This document shows positions 24,193 through 33,194 of a DNA stretch of 64,000 bases, piece by piece. The notes under the pieces were generated by a model. That model had not been told where the DNA came from, made no database searches, and worked only from the letters and a program-made list of their open reading frames with translations. Origin of the DNA: Claveliimonas sp034178805 (GTDB taxonomy: Bacteria; Bacillota; Clostridia; Lachnospirales; Lachnospiraceae). The position numbers were made by a program, and so were the translations under genes. The DNA lies in NCBI RefSeq assembly GCF_050314255.1, contig NZ_JBNPMZ010000001.1:248001-312000 (forward strand), written 5' to 3'. Every line of letters starts with the position of its first letter. Positions within the stretch are counted from its first letter, which is position 1.

Positions 24193-24229
24193 TTCATTTT
24201 CCTCCAATATTTATTGAATGACCTGCCTG

Positions 24230-24865
24230 TTATTCTTTCCAGTCTGCCACTTCATCCGTATAATACACTACATTCTCAGACAAGATTACCGGGTGCCCGC
24301 AAGTAATAGAAACCTCTGTTACCGCACAGTTCTTATGTACTCCGATTCCCCAGTAATCTGAAATATCCAGATTCTTTATATTGTTAAGAAGACCTGCCAG
24401 AGCTGCCCCGTGAGTGGTAATTAATATCGTACTGTCCTGATAATCAGGGTTATGATATAATTCCTGCAGAAATTCTCCCGTCCTCTTCTTTACATCATAA
24501 AAGCTCTCTCCTCCCGGTGGAGTCAGATAATGAGCCGGATCCGTAAAAAATCTTCTGAATTCCTCCGGAAGATTCCACCCGTCCTTCGAGCAGCATTTAC
24601 CTTCATAATCACCAAATGCCATCTCCTCTATTCTCGCATCTTCTATCACAGGAACATCTCTTCCCTCAAGAATAATCCCGGCTGTCTCCTTCGCCCTTCC
24701 AAGAGGACTTGTGAAACACAGATCAAACGAAATATCCTTAAGCCCCTTCGCAGTTTCTCTCGCCAGATGTCTTCCAAATTCATTCAATGGAATATCTACC
24801 TGTCCCTGAATACGCCTTTCTTTATTCCAGTCGGTCTCGCCATGCCGTACCATATATAATTTCAT
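24230..24865 (-). CDS. Histidine phosphatase family protein
   Basis: A 211-residue phosphoglycerate-mutase-like phosphatase. The catalytic motif VRHGETDWN is at residues 6-14 and the second His is in ITTHGAALAGLL. GKCCSKDGWNLP and PGGESFYDV support a GpmB/CobC-type phosphatase. The substrate cannot be read from sequence. It lies 38 nt upstream of trpS on the same strand. Confidence 0.9.
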   Translation of the reverse strand: MKLYMVRHGETDWNKERRIQGQVDIPLNEFGRHLARETAKGLKDISFDLCFTSPLGRAKETAGIILEGRDVPVIEDARIEEMAFGDYEGKCCSKDGWNLPEEFRRFFTDPAHYLTPPGGESFYDVKKRTGEFLQELYHNPDYQDSTILITTHGAALAGLLNNIKNLDISDYWGIGVHKNCAVTEVSITCGHPVILSENVVYYTDEVADWKE

Positions 24866-25030
24866 TGTCTTATGTACCTCCCGTCTTTGTGCCGTTTATC
24901 CATCTGCACTCAACGTACCATGATAGTATAGCACATCTTCTTCCATTTTTCATAGATATATTGTCAAAAAAGTGTTACAATATTTGAGAAGGTCTGTTCC
25001 TTCTAATTTAAATAATAAAGGAGTTATATT

Positions 25031-25510
25031 ATGGAAAAAATAACCAGCTTTACCATAGACCATTTAAAACTGATTCCCGGTGTCTATGTTTCCCGCATAG
25101 ATTATGCCGGAGGACATCCCATCACGACCTTTGATATCCGCATGACCAGTCCCAATGACGAACCCGTCATGAACACGGCAGAGGTGCATACCATCGAACA
25201 TCTGGGGGCTACATTCCTTCGCAACCATAAGGAATTTGGTGATAAAACCATCTATTTTGGACCTATGGGATGCCGAACAGGATTCTATCTGCTTTTATCC
25301 GGCAATTATGAATCCAGAGAAATCATTCCACTTATGAAAGAGATGTTTGCTTTTATCGCAGAGTTTGAAGGTGAGGTGCCGGGTGCCAGCGCGAAAGACT
25401 GCGGAAATTATCTGGATATGAACCTTCCCATGGCAAAACATCTGGCCTCCCGCTTCCTCAGAGAAGTACTGGAAGATATTACTGATGAACGTCTGATTTA
25501 TCCTGAATAA
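25031..25510 (+). CDS. luxS: S-ribosylhomocysteine lyase
   Basis: A 159-residue LuxS that cleaves S-ribosylhomocysteine to homocysteine and the AI-2 precursor. Metal-binding HTIEH (residues 56-60 region) and the catalytic Cys in SAKDCGNY are present. AAAGGAG precedes the ATG by 8 nt. Stand-alone gene followed by a palindromic repeat. Links methyl-cycle recycling with AI-2 signalling. Confidence 0.97.
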   Translation: MEKITSFTIDHLKLIPGVYVSRIDYAGGHPITTFDIRMTSPNDEPVMNTAEVHTIEHLGATFLRNHKEFGDKTIYFGPMGCRTGFYLLLSGNYESREIIPLMKEMFAFIAEFEGEVPGASAKDCGNYLDMNLPMAKHLASRFLREVLEDITDERLIYPE

Positions 25511-25523
25511 AAGGAAGAAAAGG

Positions 25524-25584
25524 AAGGGGACGGTTCTATGTCCTGCCTTGTCAGCAGACAGACAGGACATAGAACCGTCCCCTT
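25524..25584. repeat. Long palindromic repeat, GGGACGGTTCT family, copy 2
   Basis: Perfect 22-nt arms (25524-25545 and 25563-25584) with a 17-nt loop. It shares its core with the copy at 19991-20050. The right arm reaches into the TAA stop of the DUF5662 gene, so the element forms the exact end of that gene as well as the luxS 3' region. Confidence 0.85.
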
Positions 25585-26146
25585 ATTTTCTCCTTCGGAA
25601 AATCTTCCTGTCATTTTTCAATATAACCTTCCGGATATACTCAAATGTAGCATCCTCTCCTTTTTCCGCCAGCATTTCCAGCAGATGTCTCAGAAGAGCC
25701 GCTGTATCTTTATGAACCATAGGGCCAAGCTTAGCCGCCCCCTTCTCATAATACTCCAAAGGATGATCGTCTCTGTAATTTTCCTTCTGATAGGTCTTGG
25801 AAGCAGCTACCCGATCCATGAACATCTCCACCACATATTTAGTGGGCATCTTCATTCCTACAATTCCTTCATTCGGCCCAAGGCCATAATCAATCCAGTA
25901 TTCATAGTGATGCTTGTTGCGCCCCTTATGATGCAGCCATGCTGAAGAATAACCAATATCCTCCCTCTCTGCATTATTCGGGCTTCTGTTTCCCTGATAA
26001 TACCTGCAACCCACCAGAAATTCTGTCGGACTATATTTCGACATGTCATGCAGAAGTCCTTGTTTATAGAGTCCCACACGGAAACATGATTTCATAACTA
26101 AGTATTTATGATGATTAATCGTGCAAAAGTGTCGCCACGCCTTCAT
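25583..26146 (-). CDS. DUF5662 family protein
   Basis: A 187-residue protein resembling DUF5662. HDMSKYSPTEF, SAWLHHKGRNKHHYEYW and KYVVEMFMDRVAASKTY are strongly patterned His/Asp motifs suggesting a helical metal-binding (HD-like) protein. No signal peptide. TTGGAGG precedes the ATG, and its start overlaps the 3' end of the GH13 gene by 32 nt, so the two are co-translated. Function unknown. Confidence 0.75.
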   Translation of the reverse strand: MKAWRHFCTINHHKYLVMKSCFRVGLYKQGLLHDMSKYSPTEFLVGCRYYQGNRSPNNAEREDIGYSSAWLHHKGRNKHHYEYWIDYGLGPNEGIVGMKMPTKYVVEMFMDRVAASKTYQKENYRDDHPLEYYEKGAAKLGPMVHKDTAALLRHLLEMLAEKGEDATFEYIRKVILKNDRKIFRRRK

Positions 26147-27857
26147 TTTCTGCCTCCAACTCTTTTTTACCTGTCAGCACTGCTATCGTTCTGTCTTTCA
26201 CCTCAAGCTCTCTCTGATTCTCAACCAGACAAGGCTCTTCTAAAAAACCTTCCTCTGTCGAAGCAACCAGATACCACTTCCTTCCTCCGCCCAAAAACGG
26301 AAGGGCAAATACATGCTCCAGCCAGTGCATATTATAAATCACATAAGTATCTTCATCCCCTGCGGATTTACCACAATAAAACACCCCAAGTTGTCTGCTG
26401 GACCGCTCCGATGGTGTCTTCCATGCTTCTCTGCCATGGTAGGACACGTCCGGAATACCACAGCCAATTCTGTCTTTTCCCGTCAATTCCTGCTTCTGGC
26501 AGAATATCGGATGATTCTTTCGAAATACGATCAACTGCTTCAGGAATCCATACAATTCCTTCTCTTTATCCAGCAACCGCCAGTCCAGCCATCCTGTCAG
26601 GTTATCCTGACAATACACATTATTATTACCTTTCTGCGTATTACCAAACTCATCACCTGCCAGAATACATGGAACTCCCTGTGCCAAAAGCAACAGGAAC
26701 AGGGCATTTTTCATCTGTGAAGAGCGAAGTTTTTTTATGTCCTTTTTCCGACTCTCCCCTTCCATTCCACAGTTCCAGCTAAAATTATAGTCTTCTCCAT
26801 CCCGGTTTTTCTCACCGTTCGCCTCATTGTGCTTCTCGTTGTAAGACACCAGATCACGAAGGGTAAATCCATTCTGTCCGGTAATATCATTGAAAATCGT
26901 ACCATCTCCGCGATATTTCAGCCAATGCATTACATCCGGCACCATTCCCTCATCTCCTTTGAGGAAACGTCTCATTACATTACGAAATTCGTTTTGATGT
27001 TTCAGGATCCTGGCGCTTTTTAATACAGGATCAGATAAAAGCATACTCATAGGAGCTACATCCGGATTCAGAATAAATCCATCCACATGATACTCCAACC
27101 GATAATAACGCAGACAATCCACCATCATCATTTCCGGAACATCCCGCTCAAAAGGCATCTCAAAAACGACCTCTATTCCGGCTTTGTGACATGACTTTAT
27201 CATATCTTTTAATTCAATATCCGCATCCTTTCCCGATGCATAAGCACTCTTTGGTGCAAAATAACTGGCAGGTCCATATCCCCAGTAATTAATCTTCTGT
27301 CCACATTCCTCAAACTCATATACCGGCATACAGTGAATCTGATTAATGCCAAGCTCTTTCAAATATGGTATCTTTTCCACAATTCCTGCAAAAGTTCCCT
27401 TATACTCTGCCCGGGACGATGAATGTCTGGTAAATCCTCGTACATGAAGACTGTAAGCCACAATCTGATGCCATGGAAGTTTTAATGGGCGATCTCCCTC
27501 CCAGTCAAAATCCGTATCAGGTATCCTTCCCCTTACTTCATGCTTGTCCACATCAACAGGATGATTCCACTTTTCATGACCCGAAACTTTTCTTACAAAT
27601 GGATCAACTATAATCTGATCCTCTACTCTGAAATTATATTCATACTGCTTTGGATCCATCCCTTCTACCGTCAGAAAACGCACTTCTCCTTCCGCATCTT
27701 CTTCCGGCATCTCATAAACAACACAAGGGGTTTTCCTGCCTTTTTTATACAAGAGAAGCTGACAATCCTTTCCCCCCGGTACTGCAATTGAAAAATTCAT
27801 TCCGTTATTTTGCTTCCATGCTCCTAACGGTAGTGGTTGTCCCTTCTTTCTTTTCAT
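26115..27857 (-). CDS. GH13 glycogen-debranching-like protein lacking catalytic residues
   Basis: A 580-residue relative of GlgX/isoamylase: CBM48-like N-terminus (to about 100), then a TIM barrel. GFTLRDLVSYNEKHNEANGE and GQGVPCILAGDEFG-type segments are clear. Yet region II reads HVDGFILNPD instead of GFRFD, region IV reads TGQNGF instead of AHDGF, region I lacks DVVxNH, and the segment with the acid/base Glu seems deleted. All three catalytic carboxylates appear lost. ATG at 27857 follows GGAGGGG. Likely a carbohydrate-binding or regulatory pseudoenzyme. Confidence 0.85.
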   Translation of the reverse strand: MKRKKGQPLPLGAWKQNNGMNFSIAVPGGKDCQLLLYKKGRKTPCVVYEMPEEDAEGEVRFLTVEGMDPKQYEYNFRVEDQIIVDPFVRKVSGHEKWNHPVDVDKHEVRGRIPDTDFDWEGDRPLKLPWHQIVAYSLHVRGFTRHSSSRAEYKGTFAGIVEKIPYLKELGINQIHCMPVYEFEECGQKINYWGYGPASYFAPKSAYASGKDADIELKDMIKSCHKAGIEVVFEMPFERDVPEMMMVDCLRYYRLEYHVDGFILNPDVAPMSMLLSDPVLKSARILKHQNEFRNVMRRFLKGDEGMVPDVMHWLKYRGDGTIFNDITGQNGFTLRDLVSYNEKHNEANGEKNRDGEDYNFSWNCGMEGESRKKDIKKLRSSQMKNALFLLLLAQGVPCILAGDEFGNTQKGNNNVYCQDNLTGWLDWRLLDKEKELYGFLKQLIVFRKNHPIFCQKQELTGKDRIGCGIPDVSYHGREAWKTPSERSSRQLGVFYCGKSAGDEDTYVIYNMHWLEHVFALPFLGGGRKWYLVASTEEGFLEEPCLVENQRELEVKDRTIAVLTGKKELEAENEGVATLLHD

Positions 27858-27880
27858 ATTCTGCCCCTCCATTTTTATTT

Positions 27881-28885
27881 TTACTGCCAGCCGTCAACTC
27901 CATACATATCTACATTATCCTGATTGATCATGAATACCTCTTCATAAGTCTCTTTTTCATATTCATCATCATTCATAATCGCAAGTGCTGTTTTTGCTGC
28001 TGTTTTACCCATATTAATCGGCGACTGCGCTGCTGTTCCGGCAATCTGACAGTCCGGTTTTTTCAGTTCCTTTTTAATATCAGGCGAACCATCCACACCA
28101 TAAATAATCACATTCTTCATATCCAGAAGATTGACTGCCGTCTTAGCCCCTACCGCAATCTGATCGTTACCACACATAATGACCGTTATCTCCGGATGTT
28201 CCCCCAATAGTACCTTTGCATCCTGAAGCGCCCTTTCAAACTCACCATTTGTATCAGTGCGTGCCACAACTTCAAATCCTTTTTCGGCCTTGGAAATAGC
28301 TTCTTCAAAACCGGTGATTCTGTCATTAATCGAATTTTGCGTCGGGCACTCCAGAATAAGAATTTTCCCTCCGTCCGGACAGCGTGTCAGAAGATCCTCC
28401 CCGCAGATATATCCGGCACTCTTATTATCTGATCCAATATATGCGTCCACATAATCCATCTCTTTCACCTGCGTATCGACATTGATAATCCGTATGCCTG
28501 CTTCCTTGAGTTCTTCGAGAGATGGTGTGATTTCTTCCCAGTTAACAGGACTGATAAATATCGCATCTATTCCTTCTTCAATCATCTCATGGATCTGAGT
28601 AGCCTGCAATGATGCATCACTTCCCGGGTCTTTCGTAATCAATGTATGTCCATCTTTTTCAAGTACTTCTTTGATTGCACTTTCCAGAGTAATGAAATAA
28701 GGATTCTCCATATCAATCGCACTAAATCCAAACTTATATCCTATTTTTTCTTCTGTTTTCTCTTCCTCTGTTTCCTCTTTAACAGCATTATCTTCCGGAG
28801 TACCTACAGATTTTTTACATCCGGATAATATCATAGAACATATAACCAGCATTGAAACTGCCATTATTATTACTTTCTTTTTCAT
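27881..28885 (-). CDS. Sugar-binding lipoprotein, periplasmic-binding type 1 (orphan)
   Basis: A 334-residue lipoprotein with signal peptide and lipobox MILSGC, an acidic Glu-rich linker (about 28-50), and the type 1 fold of ribose/galactose-binding proteins (FGFSAIDMENPYF, DAIFISPVNWEEI, GVDGSPDIKKEL). No ATPase or permease of the RbsA/RbsC type is nearby. It lies 23 nt upstream of the GH13-like gene on the same strand, so a shared carbohydrate role is plausible. ATG at 28885 follows GGGAGGAAGG. Confidence 0.88.
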   Translation of the reverse strand: MKKKVIIMAVSMLVICSMILSGCKKSVGTPEDNAVKEETEEEKTEEKIGYKFGFSAIDMENPYFITLESAIKEVLEKDGHTLITKDPGSDASLQATQIHEMIEEGIDAIFISPVNWEEITPSLEELKEAGIRIINVDTQVKEMDYVDAYIGSDNKSAGYICGEDLLTRCPDGGKILILECPTQNSINDRITGFEEAISKAEKGFEVVARTDTNGEFERALQDAKVLLGEHPEITVIMCGNDQIAVGAKTAVNLLDMKNVIIYGVDGSPDIKKELKKPDCQIAGTAAQSPINMGKTAAKTALAIMNDDEYEKETYEEVFMINQDNVDMYGVDGWQ

Positions 28886-29040
28886 AATCCTTCCTCCCTG
28901 CATAACATATGCATACCTGATAATATTTTACTACATTTTATGCGATTTGACCAGTATCACATTTTTCATAACTTCTCCTTGCTTTTTAAGACCTCCTCTG
29001 ATACAGTTAAATCAGAAAAATTGTTAAAGGAGAAATGATT

Positions 29041-29361
29041 ATGAGCGAACAGGAAAACTTCAACTGTGAAGAGCAGGAAGATGTAACCGTAACTCTGACA
29101 CTGGATAACGACGAAGTTGTTGAGTGCGCTGTACTTACTATTTACGAAGCCGCCGGTAAGAAGTATATTGCTCTTCTTCCGTTAGATGAAAATGGTGAAT
29201 CCGCCGATGGTGATGTCTATCTTTACCGATATATCGACACCAATCCGGAGGATCCGCAGCTTGAAAATATCGAAGATGATGATGAGTACGAAGCTGCTGC
29301 TGATGCATTTGACGAGTGGATGGACGAACAGGATTTTGAAGATTTAGACGCGGACGAGTAA
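29041..29361 (+). CDS. DUF1292 domain protein
   Basis: A 106-residue, very acidic protein with the DUF1292 core (VTLTLDNDEVVECAVLTIYEA, then YIALLPLDENG and DVYLYRY). Function unknown; in other Firmicutes a related gene accompanies yqgF. ATG at 29041 is preferred over one two codons upstream because AAAGGAG is 8 nt away. Its last 18 nt overlap the converging helicase gene. Confidence 0.88.
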   Translation: MSEQENFNCEEQEDVTVTLTLDNDEVVECAVLTIYEAAGKKYIALLPLDENGESADGDVYLYRYIDTNPEDPQLENIEDDDEYEAAADAFDEWMDEQDFEDLDADE

Positions 29362-31185
29362 TTCGTCTACAAAGCGGGAGGGGGATTGTTCCTTCCCGTT
29401 TTTTGTTTTTACATAACTGATGATCAGTTTTCTCTTCGCCCTGGTCATTGCCACATAAAACATACGACGCTCCTCTTCAATCTCTTCATCCAACTTTGCC
29501 TTTTTATATGGAATCACACCTTCATTGCTTTCTATGATAAACACAGTATCAAATTCCAGTCCCTTGGAACTGTGCATGGTCATCAGTTCCACACCGTCAC
29601 CGCCGTCACTTTTTTTCTGATTCTGCTTCTTCAGATTCGCAGTATACTCTTCCGTATAGGAAATCCAGTCATCTATCGTCTTGAAATCCTTTGCCCTCTC
29701 CTCAATCTCATAGAGGATGTCCATCAGATCCTCCAGCGGAATTTTGCGAAAAGCTGCATATTCTTTCAGATACTCGTCATAACCTATTCTCTTTCTCACA
29801 TATTGAATGGCAGCATAAGGAGTCTTTCTTTCCATCATCTTAATATCCCATTCAAACTGGTCAATCCGGTCAATCATCCACTTTTTATCACAGTAGAACC
29901 GGCACATCTCTTCAAAAGATACTTCCGGATTTTCCAGACAGTCTCTACTGAGATATCGCTTCGGACAATTCATGACATCCAGAAAGAGTCTTCTGCTCCG
30001 CTCACCCCTTGCAAGTCTCAGATAGCTCTTCATATGTCTGCCAATAAAATGCTCATAAATACTGGTAATATGCTCTTTCATCTGAAATGGTATCTGATAT
30101 TCCATCAGTTTTCCTGCCAATACCCTTGCATCCATACCCGTGCGATACAAAACTGCGATCTGATTCAGAGAAATCCCCATTTTCTGGCACTCCCTGATAT
30201 TCTGAATAATATAGTGACTTTCCTCCGCAGCATCCTTCAACTCCTGAATATGAACGCAGGCTCCTTTTTCACAGGAAGGAAGAATCTTCTTAGGGAAACG
30301 AACCTTATTCTGTCCGATTACCCGAAGTGCGCCCTTCAGAATATTGGCCGAAGAACGGTAGTTGACATTCAGTAGAATTTTTCTCACTTCCGGATAGTCC
30401 TTTTCGAATCCTAGCATAATTTCCGGTTTTGCTCCACGGAACTGATAAATAGACTGGTCGTCATCTCCTACAATAAACAGATTATTCTCCGGTGCCGCAA
30501 GCATTCTGAGCACCTCATACTGCATAAGATTCACATCCTGAAATTCGTCCACGAGAATATATCGGAACCGTTCCTGCCATTTTTGTAAAATATCCGGTCT
30601 GGTTGTAAAAAGCTGATAACAGAGTACCATCATATCATCAAAATCTATTTTTCTTAATGATTTTCTCTGTTCCTCATATTTTTTATAAATACGATTAAAA
30701 ATCGCTCCATGCTCCAGAGAGCGATATTGCTCTATTGCTATCCTGTTATTCTTAACCTTACCGATTTCATTGGAAATTTCTTTGATAAAGTCCTGTTCAT
30801 CTTCAATCTCTACGTCCGTCGAAATCTCCGGCAATGTAAGAATCTGCCGGAGCATCTGGCTTTTTTCCTCTTCAGACAAAATGTTGGCAGACGTAAATCC
30901 ATACGCCCACTTTAAAATACCATAATATATTCCATGAAATGTTCCAAAAGTCACCGGAACACTCCTGCCCCCCATAAGTGCCTGAAAGCGAAGCTTCATC
31001 TCATTTGCCGCATATCGGGTAAAAGTAATGACCAGAATTTCTTCTGGCCTTACTTTATATTTTTCTATCAAATATTCAATTCTTCTGGTAATCGTCAGAG
31101 TCTTACCGGAGCCCGGACCCGCCAGAACCATGCATGGTCCCTCAAAATGGGTAACTGCCTCCCGTTGTGCCTCATTCAGACGCAT
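29344..31185 (-). CDS. UvrD/PcrA-type SF1 DNA helicase
   Basis: A 613-residue superfamily 1A helicase. Walker A AGPGSGKTLTI, Walker B VDEFQDVN, motif III GDDDQSIYQFRGA, and VELMTMHSSKGLEFDTVFI near the C-terminus are complete. It is shorter than PcrA and UvrD (about 720-750) and lacks their long C-terminal region, so it may be a distinct helicase. ATG at 31185 follows AGAGG within the end of gltX. Likely repair or replication-fork role. Confidence 0.92.
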   Translation of the reverse strand: MRLNEAQREAVTHFEGPCMVLAGPGSGKTLTITRRIEYLIEKYKVRPEEILVITFTRYAANEMKLRFQALMGGRSVPVTFGTFHGIYYGILKWAYGFTSANILSEEEKSQMLRQILTLPEISTDVEIEDEQDFIKEISNEIGKVKNNRIAIEQYRSLEHGAIFNRIYKKYEEQRKSLRKIDFDDMMVLCYQLFTTRPDILQKWQERFRYILVDEFQDVNLMQYEVLRMLAAPENNLFIVGDDDQSIYQFRGAKPEIMLGFEKDYPEVRKILLNVNYRSSANILKGALRVIGQNKVRFPKKILPSCEKGACVHIQELKDAAEESHYIIQNIRECQKMGISLNQIAVLYRTGMDARVLAGKLMEYQIPFQMKEHITSIYEHFIGRHMKSYLRLARGERSRRLFLDVMNCPKRYLSRDCLENPEVSFEEMCRFYCDKKWMIDRIDQFEWDIKMMERKTPYAAIQYVRKRIGYDEYLKEYAAFRKIPLEDLMDILYEIEERAKDFKTIDDWISYTEEYTANLKKQNQKKSDGGDGVELMTMHSSKGLEFDTVFIIESNEGVIPYKKAKLDEEIEEERRMFYVAMTRAKRKLIISYVKTKNGKEQSPSRFVDELLVRV

Positions 31186-31188
31186 AAA

Positions 31189-32652
31189 CTACCTCTTTTC
31201 TAATAAATCAATTCCTGCGCGGATACGGCTTACAGATTCCTCTTTTCCAAGAACCTCCATAATCTCTGTCGCTCCGCCCGGTGTATTCTGTTTACCGGAA
31301 ACCGCCGTACGAATCGGCCACATTACGTATCCGATCTTGCAGCCCTTTTCTCCCGCATAAGCTTTCAGAGTCTCAAAGAGTGCATCGTTGCTGAAATCAT
31401 CCTGTCCTTCCAGTATCGGCAGAACATCTTTCAGGACTTCCAGTGAATTCTCCTCGTTTGTCTTCATTTTCTTATGACAATAAAGAGCTGTATCATACTC
31501 AGGAACCTCCTCGAAGAAGTCAATCTGATCTTTGATATCCGGGAAAATCTCAATTCTTGTCTTCACAAGAGCGGCAATTTTTCTAAGATCGTAATCCTTT
31601 GTAATTACCTCTTTTATATATGGCTCTGCCATCTCAAAGAAACGCTCATCGTCCATGGCTTTCAGGTATTCTCCGTTCATCCATTTCAGCTTCACCATAT
31701 CAAATACTGCAGGAGATTTACTCATATGATGATAATCAAATGCTTCCACCAGTTCTTCCAGAGAGAAAATTTCTCTGTTATCAGAAGGACACCATCCCAG
31801 AAGTGCCACATAATTGACGATTGCCTCAGATACAAATCCCTGATCCAGTAAATCCTCATAAGAGGAGTGACCGCAGCGCTTGCTGAGCTTTTTATGATTT
31901 TCATCAGTAATCAATGGACAGTGTACATATACCGGTACTTCCCATCCGAAAGCTTCATACAGACGATTGTACTTCGGCGCAGAGGAAAGGTATTCATTTC
32001 CACGAACTACATGGGTGATTCCCATCAGATGGTCATCGATAACATTGGCAAAATTGTATGTCGGATAACCGTCGGATTTAATCAGGATCATATCATCCAG
32101 TTCCTCATTTGGAACGGTAATATCTCCATAAATATCGTCTTTAAAAGTAGTGGTACCCTCTGTCGGCATATTAATTCTGATAACATATGGCTTGCCGGCA
32201 GCAAGATTAGCCTCCACTTCCTCCTTGCTTAAATGCAGGCAATGCTTATCATAAACAACAATCTCGGTACCCCCATCCGAAGACACCTTGCTTCTTAATG
32301 ATTCCAGCCTTTCTTTATCACAGAAACAGTAATATGCATCTCCCTGTTCCACCAGCTGTTTCGCATATTTTAAATACAGACCTGTAGCATTTCTCTCACT
32401 CTGTACATAAGGACCTACGCCTCCGTCTTTATCCGGTCCCTCATCATGCACCAATCCGGTCTTCTCAAGAGTACGGTAAATAATCTCAAGCGCTCCATCC
32501 ACAAACCGTTCCTGGTCCGTGTCCTCAATACGAAGCATGAAATCTCCACCTTCATGCTTTGCAATCAGATAAGCATAAAGCGCTGTTCTTAAATTTCCTA
32601 CATGCATACGTCCGGTAGGACTCGGTGCAAATCTTGTTCTTACTTTACTCAT
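31189..32652 (-). CDS. gltX: Glutamate-tRNA ligase
   Basis: A 487-residue GluRS. FAPSPTGRMHVGNLRTALY is the HIGH region, and HKKLSKRCGHSS the KMSKS region. The frame is open to 32763 but ATG at 32652 (MSKVRTRFAPSP) is the family start, with GGAG 8 nt upstream. It lies just before the helicase gene (3-nt gap), so the two are likely co-transcribed. Confidence 0.97.
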   Translation of the reverse strand: MSKVRTRFAPSPTGRMHVGNLRTALYAYLIAKHEGGDFMLRIEDTDQERFVDGALEIIYRTLEKTGLVHDEGPDKDGGVGPYVQSERNATGLYLKYAKQLVEQGDAYYCFCDKERLESLRSKVSSDGGTEIVVYDKHCLHLSKEEVEANLAAGKPYVIRINMPTEGTTTFKDDIYGDITVPNEELDDMILIKSDGYPTYNFANVIDDHLMGITHVVRGNEYLSSAPKYNRLYEAFGWEVPVYVHCPLITDENHKKLSKRCGHSSYEDLLDQGFVSEAIVNYVALLGWCPSDNREIFSLEELVEAFDYHHMSKSPAVFDMVKLKWMNGEYLKAMDDERFFEMAEPYIKEVITKDYDLRKIAALVKTRIEIFPDIKDQIDFFEEVPEYDTALYCHKKMKTNEENSLEVLKDVLPILEGQDDFSNDALFETLKAYAGEKGCKIGYVMWPIRTAVSGKQNTPGGATEIMEVLGKEESVSRIRAGIDLLEKR

Positions 32653-32732
32653 TGTTATGTCTCCATTTCTCTTCAGAATCTCTTCTGCATATTTTGTCAT
32701 TATTTTTATTTTAACAAATTCTATCCGTACAA

Positions 32733-33194
32733 TCAAGTCTTTCGGCTCTTCCTCTGTTTCCAATAGGCAGGGTTAAATACTTCCCTCGGTATAGCTACAA
32801 TAAAAACTATTCCCAACACAATACCAAAGGCAATTTTCACTGCGCTCATTCCCTGCTGCGCCGCCAGTGCAAGCTGATCTGTCACCAGATAATATGCTGT
32901 AAAGTACACACCTGCTCCCGGTACCAGGGGAAATATTCCGGAAATGAGAAAGATTGTAATCGGACATTTCATATAAACTGTCAGCATTCTGGCCAGTAAT
33001 ACTGCCCCTAAAGTTCCCAGAAACGAAGCAATCGCAGGTGAAGTAGCGTCCACTGTCAGACAATAAATAATCCACCCAAGAGTTCCGGTAATTCCACAGC
33101 TCAAATAAAATCTTTTCGGGACATTAAACAAAACAGAAAATCCAATCGTTCCAAAGAAAGGACATAGGATATTCGTAAATATATTGTTTATCAT
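32733..33194 (-). CDS. Threonine/serine exporter small subunit-like (ThrE_2)
   Basis: A 153-residue membrane protein with four or five hydrophobic segments. GTLGWIIY and FLISGIFPLVPGAGVYFTAYY match the C-terminal half of ThrE (DUF3815). Its ATG overlaps the stop of the upstream GNAT-ThrE gene (ATGA). The two together would make up a split ThrE exporter of threonine or serine. Confidence 0.88.
   Translation of the reverse strand: MINNIFTNILCPFFGTIGFSVLFNVPKRFYLSCGITGTLGWIIYCLTVDATSPAIASFLGTLGAVLLARMLTVYMKCPITIFLISGIFPLVPGAGVYFTAYYLVTDQLALAAQQGMSAVKIAFGIVLGIVFIVAIPREVFNPAYWKQRKSRKT

Noticed and set aside
24193..24207. Longer trpS start (TTG at 24207)
   Set aside because: It would begin inside the ribosome site; the ATG at 24192 has ideal spacing.
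29386..30375. 329-codon open frame antisense to the helicase
   Set aside because: Complement of conserved helicase motifs; no independent support.
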